DNA of 9,603 nucleotides from positions 1 to 9,603 of the forward strand of contig CAUPUB010000090.1 in assembly GCA_963514535.1 (NCBI GenBank), read 5' to 3'. Positions within the stretch are counted from its first letter, which is position 1. Every line of letters starts with the position of its first letter. This stretch comes from CAJPSE01 sp963514535. Lineage in GTDB: Bacteria > Synergistota > Synergistia > Synergistales > Aminobacteriaceae. Both the position numbers and the translations under genes were made by a program. Under the pieces are notes generated by a model. That model was not told the DNA's origin and did no database searches. It was given only the letters and a program-made list of their open reading frames with translations. Shown here one piece after another: positions 5,895-9,603 of this stretch.

Positions 5895-6656
5895 TCAGTT
5901 GCTCCTCGGCCGCGGAATGGGGTTGAAGATCACGTCGCCCATCTCCACCGAGGAGCCGGGCTCCTGATCGGAGCTGACGCCGAACTCCTCCGGCAGCCCC
6001 ACGGGCGTGGCGCGGAACTCCTCCTTGACCGAGGCCCGTTCCCTCGGGACCATCAGCGCGAACCCCTCCGCAGCACGTCCCCACCGACCTAGGACCGAGG
6101 CCCGAGCGGAGTCCGAGAAACGCAGGGGACCCCACCAATACCGGTCCGTCCCCGGCGTCCGGAAGAACAGCTCGTTTCGGTCCTCCCCGGATCCCTCGGT
6201 GACCTCCGCCGCTGGGGACGCGGAGCCCTTCCCGGCCCCGGACGCCTTCATCCAGGCGAAGGACGCGCCCATCCAGGGGGCCCCGCCCGGAGCGTCCAGG
6301 ATGCTCAGCTCGGGGGCGTTCGCCCTCAGAAACTTGCGGGCGGGCGAGTAGGGGTCCACGGCCACCCCCACCCACCAGGTCCCCTCAAACGACGCGATGT
6401 GGACGGACTCGGGCCAGCCGGATGGCAGGGTATCCCTCCGGAAGTAGCGCCCCAGCTGTTCGGGCGACGGGATGGCCTCGGACTCCGCGTGATAGAGGTT
6501 CATGGCCGCGGACAGTGCATAGAGCGCCCCCACCACACGATGCACCTCCACGTCCGGCTCAACCGTGACGGCGTAGGCCGGGGCGGAGGGGACGCAGGGG
6601 GCGAAGGGAAACAAAAGCAGCAGGAAACCCAGGACTGCGGAATAAAGATATCGCAT
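5895..6656 (-). CDS. exported protein of unknown function
   Basis: I do not recognise the family. The protein has 253 residues and a clear signal peptide: MRY, a hydrophobic core LYSAVLGFLLLLFPFA, then APAYA with likely cleavage after residue 29. There is no lipobox. The mature part starts with a predicted helix (VEVHRVVGALYALSAAMNLYHAE, about 36-58), followed by SEAIPSPEQLGRYFRRDTLPSGWP and a Trp-rich stretch (FEGTWWVGVAVDPYSP). A low-complexity linker rich in Gly, Ala, Ser and Glu lies near 138-160, and the tail (about 210-253) is polar and Pro-rich. The helix followed by a Pro-containing segment loosely recalls type II secretion pseudopilins, but the N-terminus is not a prepilin leader. 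The start has AAGGGAGAG about ten bases upstream. The gene lies 116 bases before the MglB-type gene on the same strand. Confidence 0.7.
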   Translation of the reverse strand: MRYLYSAVLGFLLLLFPFAPCVPSAPAYAVTVEPDVEVHRVVGALYALSAAMNLYHAESEAIPSPEQLGRYFRRDTLPSGWPESVHIASFEGTWWVGVAVDPYSPARKFLRANAPELSILDAPGGAPWMGASFAWMKASGAGKGSASPAAEVTEGSGEDRNELFFRTPGTDRYWWGPLRFSDSARASVLGRWGRAAEGFALMVPRERASVKEEFRATPVGLPEEFGVSSDQEPGSSVEMGDVIFNPIPRPRSN

Positions 6657-6684
6657 CTCGAAAAAGCTCTCCCTTCCAATCCAA

Positions 6685-6788
6685 ATTCCAGGTCAGGATC
6701 CCAGGTCAAGATTCCGGATCAGGATTCCAGGTCAAAATTCCAGTTCAAGACTCCGGAATCAAACTCCGGCTCCAAACTCCAGGTCAAG
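6685..6788. repeat. 13-bp minisatellite, eight contiguous units
   Basis: Eight 13-base units follow one another without spacers, starting at 6685, 6698, 6711, 6724, 6737, 6750, 6763 and 6776. The consensus is ATTCCAGGTCAAG. Units 1, 2, 4, 5 and 8 differ from it by one base, unit 3 by three, unit 7 by five and unit 6 by seven. A more decayed copy may precede at 6672-6684. The period is not a multiple of three and the array is outside any gene. On the minus strand each good unit carries TTGACC, which resembles a -35 hexamer. It lies 29 bases before the start codon of the exported-protein gene. Confidence 0.92.
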
Positions 6789-6828
6789 GCTCAGGAACGG
6801 CGTCCCGCGCCGAACACATCCCGCCTTT

Positions 6829-6855
6829 ATTTTATCAGCACAGTCAAACTTTCAA
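6829..6855 (-). promoter_or_regulatory. candidate promoter for the exported-protein gene
   Basis: On the minus strand TTGAAA (6855-6850) is followed after 15 bases by TAAAAT (6834-6829), a five-of-six match to TATAAT, in a short AT-rich island within GC-rich sequence. It lies 52 bases past the glycerate kinase stop. A start near 6822 would put the whole 13-bp repeat array in a 5' leader of about 165 bases. The spacer is shorter than ideal. Confidence 0.45.
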
Positions 6856-6907
6856 GCCGCATCTCCGCGAAGGCCGCGGGGCCCCCGGCTTCCGCTCCCC
6901 AAACGGC

Positions 6908-8182
6908 TCAGGCGCCGCAAAGCACCAGCGCCAGGTCGTTAACGTTCGTCCCCGTCGGGCCCGTAATCACGAGGAAGTCCACGGCCGACAGCGCCGTGTA
7001 CGAATCGTTGTCCGCCAGGGCCCTCTCGATGTCGATCCTGCGCCCCCGCAGCAGACCCACCGTGCCCCCGTCCACGATCCCACCGGCCGCGTCGGTGGGC
7101 CCGTCCGTGCCGTCCGAACCGACGGAGACGACGACCGTACCGTCCAACCCCGCAATACCCCGAGCGGCCGACAGCGCCAGCTCCTGATTGCGGCCCCCCC
7201 TACCCCTTCCGCTGCTTTCGGTGAGGCGGACCACCGTCTCACCGCCCAGGATCAGCGCGCAGGGAGCCTCTATGGGACGTCCCGAGGTCCGCACCTCGCG
7301 CGCCAGAGCGGCCAGGAACGCGCCCGCCCCGCGCGCCTCGCAGTCCAGGGTTGTGGTCAGCACTAGCGGCGCGTAGCCCAAGCCTCGGGCCGCATCCTCA
7401 GCGGCCGAGCAAAGCGCGCCCACGCTCCCCGTGACCACGGCCGTGACGTTGCTGAGGCTCTTCGGGGTCTCCAGCCTCAGGAGCCCCTCCAAGCCGGGCC
7501 GGAGCGAGATGCCGTACTTCCGCACGGTCGCCAGAGCCTCCTCCGCCGTGGTTGCATCCGGCCAGGCCGGACCGGACGCGATGCTATCCAGCCGATCGCC
7601 CAGCACGTCGGAGAGCACCACGGCATAGACGTGCGCGGGCGCGGCCATCCGAGCGAAACGTCCGCCCTTGACCGAGGAGAGGCGCTTGCGGATCCGGTTG
7701 ACCTCCACGATGTCGGCCCCGCAGGCCAAGAGCTGATCCGTAACGGCGACGAGGTCGTCCAGCGTCACGCCATCCATCGGACGCTCGAAGAGCGCCGAGC
7801 CGCCCCCCGAGATGAGGAAGAGCACGGTATCGTCGGGGCCAAGCCCCCGGACCTTCCACAGGAGCGCCTCCGTCCCCCTCAGGGTGTTCCCGTCCGGGAG
7901 GGGGTGTCCCGCCTCGAAGATCTCCAGCCCATCGATCGGGCCCATCGAGTGCCCATACTTCGTGACGACCGCCCCACCCGAGAGGTCCGGCCCCAGGAAG
8001 TCCGCCGCGGCCCTCGCCATGCGCCACGCGGCCTTGCCGATCGCGGCGACGACGACCCTGCCCTTCCTCCGGCGCGCGGAGAACGCCTCGTCCGCCAGGG
8101 CCTCCTTCACGGCACTCTCCGGCAACACCCTTTGGATAGCCTCGTGAACGATCTTCAACGCATCCTGGCGCAGGGACCGCAT
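6908..8182 (-). CDS. gckA: glycerate 2-kinase, class II (DUF4147/MOFRL)
   Basis: This 424-residue cytosolic enzyme is expected to phosphorylate D-glycerate with ATP to 2-phosphoglycerate, joining glycerate from serine, glyoxylate or hydroxypyruvate routes to glycolysis. The N-terminal DUF4147 domain shows AAIGKAAWRMA with the conserved lysine K50, AGHPLPDGNT (91-100), the glycine-rich SGGGSAL (125-131), VNRIRKRLSSVKGGR (161-175), LSDVLGD (190-196) and SGP (203-205). The C-terminal MOFRL domain shows ILGGETVV (311-318), GRGGRNQELAL (327-337), GSDGTDGPTDAAGG (355-368) and TGPTGTNVNDL (408-418). Length and domain order are normal. The start has AGGAGGGG about seven bases upstream. The gene is divergent from the PAS/GGDEF gene and heads the minus-strand group. 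A hairpin with a T-run in its leader may control it. Symbols glxK and ttuD are also used for relatives. Confidence 0.95.
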   Translation of the reverse strand: MRSLRQDALKIVHEAIQRVLPESAVKEALADEAFSARRRKGRVVVAAIGKAAWRMARAAADFLGPDLSGGAVVTKYGHSMGPIDGLEIFEAGHPLPDGNTLRGTEALLWKVRGLGPDDTVLFLISGGGSALFERPMDGVTLDDLVAVTDQLLACGADIVEVNRIRKRLSSVKGGRFARMAAPAHVYAVVLSDVLGDRLDSIASGPAWPDATTAEEALATVRKYGISLRPGLEGLLRLETPKSLSNVTAVVTGSVGALCSAAEDAARGLGYAPLVLTTTLDCEARGAGAFLAALAREVRTSGRPIEAPCALILGGETVVRLTESSGRGRGGRNQELALSAARGIAGLDGTVVVSVGSDGTDGPTDAAGGIVDGGTVGLLRGRRIDIERALADNDSYTALSAVDFLVITGPTGTNVNDLALVLCGA

Positions 8183-8244
8183 CGTGTTCCCCTCCTTTTT
8201 AATTTAAGAGGACATTCTCCTTCGGATGCCCTTTCGGATTTCGG

Positions 8245-8279
8245 AAAAAAATTCCCGGGCAACACACTCTCAGGCCCGG
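8245..8279 (-). terminator. terminator-like hairpin in the glycerate kinase leader
   Basis: On the minus strand CCGGGC (8279-8274) and GCCCGG (8260-8255) form a 6-bp all-GC stem with a 13-base loop, then GAA and seven T (8251-8245). This is the form of an intrinsic terminator. It lies 62 bases before the glycerate kinase ATG, and no minus-strand gene ends upstream, so it could act as an attenuator. A possible -10, TAGAAT, lies at 8296-8291, which would start transcription just ahead of the hairpin. Three TTCGGA copies on the plus strand (8221, 8233, 8240) lie between the hairpin and the gene and may be a protein-binding site. Confidence 0.5.
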
Positions 8280-8361
8280 CCTTTTCCGTTATTCTACTCC
8301 TCCGCATCCGGTTGCGACATCCGGCTATGTAGGCTGCAAAGGACAAAGCGAAGGATTTTTG

Positions 8362-8370
8362 TGATATTAT
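8362..8370 (+). promoter_or_regulatory. extended -10 promoter for the PAS/GGDEF gene
   Basis: TGATATTAT combines a TGn extension with a five-of-six -10 hexamer, TATTAT (8365-8370), inside an AT-rich patch. A weak -35 match, AGGACA, lies at 8340-8345 but the spacer is 19 bases. The predicted start near 8377 gives a leader of about 108 bases that contains a hairpin. Confidence 0.45.
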
Positions 8371-8438
8371 CTATAGGGCCCCTCATGAAATTTTAAATTT
8401 TACCGGCCTGCGGACATGTGAGCCAGAACATCCTCCGA

Positions 8439-8461
8439 CGCCCTCCATATTCGGGAGGGCG
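8439..8461 (+). promoter_or_regulatory. 8-bp leader hairpin upstream of the PAS/GGDEF ribosome binding site
   Basis: CGCCCTCC (8439-8446) pairs perfectly with GGAGGGCG (8454-8461) around the loop ATATTCG. There is no T-run after it, so it is not a terminator. It ends nine bases before the Shine-Dalgarno sequence and could affect ribosome access or message stability. The first arm, CCCTCC, could also pair with the real Shine-Dalgarno, allowing an alternative closed fold. Confidence 0.5.
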
Positions 8462-8470
8462 CACCGGCGA

Positions 8471-8477
8471 AGGAGGT
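8471..8477 (+). promoter_or_regulatory. strong ribosome binding site pointing to an ATA codon
   Basis: AGGAGGT is a near-perfect Shine-Dalgarno sequence. Seven bases later, the ideal distance, comes ATA at 8485-8487 in the frame of the PAS/GGDEF protein. No ATG, GTG or TTG occurs in this frame between the stop at 8419-8421 and GTG at 8560. Confidence 0.7.
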
Positions 8478-8484
8478 AAGCGCC

Positions 8485-9603
8485 ATACTTAGGAACGACT
8501 CCATCAAAGAGCAGGATCCCTCGGAGCTCGACGAAGTCCTCGACTATTTTCATGGGCTGGTGTTCCAGGCCGACCCCAGGAGGCCCCTTCCAGCCGCTCT
8601 GGAGGGGGACGACAGGGGGATTGCCCTCAGGGACGCCCTGCTCCAGGTCCGTACTACGCTCATGAGGCTGCACAATGGCGACCTCGACGGCACGATCGAC
8701 GCCGGGGGATTCTTCGGCGTGCTGCTCGATATGCTCCGTATGGACCTGGGACATGTACTGGAGCTGATGGGCCGCATTGCGGAGGGGGACGTCCCCCCGC
8801 GCACGGAGCTTTCGGGTGGGCTTGCGGAGGCACTCAACCGGATGACGGAGAAGTTCTCCCGGACGGTCTCGCGGCTGAAGGCCGATGAGGAGCGGTGGCG
8901 TCTTGCCCTACAATGCAGCAGGGATGGGGTGTTCGAGGTTTTTCCGGGCGCGTGGGAGAGGACCTTCTGCTCCCCGAACATGGCCGGGATGCAGCATCTT
9001 GCCTTTAAGGACCTGCCCCCCGTGAACCGCTGGGTCAAGTACATCCATCCTGAGGACGTCAAGGCCCGACATATCCTGAAGGACGTTCTGGCTGGAACCT
9101 ACATCAAGGGTTCTTATGATGTCGTCTTCCGCCTGCTCTGTGTGGACGGCGTCTACCGCTGGAGGCAGAGCCGCGGGCAGGTTTTCCGGGACGCGGAGGG
9201 AAGGGTTACCCGCACCATAGGCATCCTCAGGGATATTCACAGCCGCAAGGAGCGGGAGGACGATTTCAAGTACCGCGCCACCCATGACGTCCTGACCGGG
9301 CTTCCCAGCAGGTCGCTCTTTCACCAACACCTTCTCCAGATGATGGCCAGCGCCAAGCGCACGGGCAAGTCCGTCTTGGTCGTCATGGCGGACCTGGATC
9401 ACTTCAAGGACGTCAACGACACCCTGGGACACCACGCGGGGGACCTGCTGCTCCAGGAGTTCGCCGCACGCCTTCGCTCGAGCATCCGCACCAGCGACGT
9501 CGCTGCCCGCGTGGGCGGGGACGAGTTTGCGCTGCTCCTGACCTGCGACCCCGAGCCCCACAAATATGCCGCCGCCATCCAGAGGAGACGGGCCTCCCTG
9601 GAG
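8485..9603 (+). CDS. HAMP-like/PAS/GGDEF diguanylate cyclase, cut by window end
   Basis: At least 373 residues are present; the frame is open to the right edge. From the ATA: residues 1-40 are acidic and unassigned. Residues 50-132 hold two helical blocks with NGDLDG (64-69) and AEGDVP, ending LAEALNRMTEKF, a HAMP-like pattern without membrane segments. A PAS domain (about 135-255) starts EERWRLALQCSRDGVFEV and ends IGILRDIHSRKERE. The GGDEF domain starts at THDVLTGLPSR (267-277), with metal-binding D303 in ADLDHFKDVND, GHHAGD (315-320), and the active GGDEF motif at 344-348. The product-inhibition RxxD site, RTSD (335-338), lies five residues before it. It should make cyclic di-GMP from GTP in the cytosol in response to a signal sensed by the PAS domain. 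An EAL or other domain could follow beyond the window. The start is uncertain; the next usual start codon, GTG at 8560, lacks a ribosome binding site. Confidence 0.88.
   Translation, partial: MLRNDSIKEQDPSELDEVLDYFHGLVFQADPRRPLPAALEGDDRGIALRDALLQVRTTLMRLHNGDLDGTIDAGGFFGVLLDMLRMDLGHVLELMGRIAEGDVPPRTELSGGLAEALNRMTEKFSRTVSRLKADEERWRLALQCSRDGVFEVFPGAWERTFCSPNMAGMQHLAFKDLPPVNRWVKYIHPEDVKARHILKDVLAGTYIKGSYDVVFRLLCVDGVYRWRQSRGQVFRDAEGRVTRTIGILRDIHSRKEREDDFKYRATHDVLTGLPSRSLFHQHLLQMMASAKRTGKSVLVVMADLDHFKDVNDTLGHHAGDLLLQEFAARLRSSIRTSDVAARVGGDEFALLLTCDPEPHKYAAAIQRRRASLE

Noticed and set aside
6685..6788. CRISPR-like repeat array
   Set aside because: Units are only 13 bases, directly adjacent and without spacers, and no cas genes are nearby; this is a minisatellite.
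8377..8484. Cyclic di-GMP riboswitch before the GGDEF gene
   Set aside because: The leader is long enough, but I cannot find the conserved GEMM segments or its paired helices; only a simple hairpin is seen.
8383..9561. Minus-strand open frames opposite the PAS/GGDEF gene
   Set aside because: The plus strand carries clear PAS and GGDEF motifs in one continuous frame; the antisense translations have no recognisable features.

Overview
This is a GC-rich bacterial chromosomal window of mostly housekeeping and metabolic genes. The mix is an AGCS alanine/glycine:sodium symporter next to alanine racemase, a class II glycerate kinase, a galactose-binding protein with UDP-glucose 4-epimerase, and a PAS/GGDEF protein with a HAMP-like front end. 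It would fit an anaerobic amino-acid fermenter such as a member of the Synergistota. That placement rests on gene style only, because the window has no rRNA or other phylogenetic marker.

Layout. (1) 14-663, minus strand: a two-gene unit of an unrecognised 80-residue protein and a DUF2335 membrane protein, joined by an ATGA stop/start overlap. (2) 664-973: a divergent control region with a TGnTATAAT promoter reading right and about 150 bases of leader. (3) 974-3607, plus strand: AGCS symporter, a hairpin terminator, then alr. Together they suggest uptake of alanine and its interconversion to D-alanine for cell wall synthesis. (4) 3608-3706: convergent junction with two hairpins at the galE tail. 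(5) 3707-8182, minus strand, in transcription order: glycerate kinase, an unrecognised exported protein, an MglB-type glucose/galactose-binding protein, and galE. The last two are 41 bases apart and look like one unit. The glycerate kinase and exported-protein genes are separated by 251 bases that hold a likely promoter and a 13-bp tandem repeat array. (6) 8183-8484: divergent control region with a terminator-like hairpin in the glycerate kinase leader, an extended -10 promoter reading right and a leader hairpin. (7) 8485 to the right edge: a soluble HAMP-like/PAS/GGDEF diguanylate cyclase cut by the window end. Its only well-placed Shine-Dalgarno sequence points to an ATA codon.

I see no insertion sequence, CRISPR array, tRNA or rRNA, and no convincing new multi-gene system. 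The items most worth a second look are the 13-bp array, the ATA start, the leader hairpin with T-run before the glycerate kinase gene, the long symporter leader, and the MglB protein that has no transporter genes beside it.
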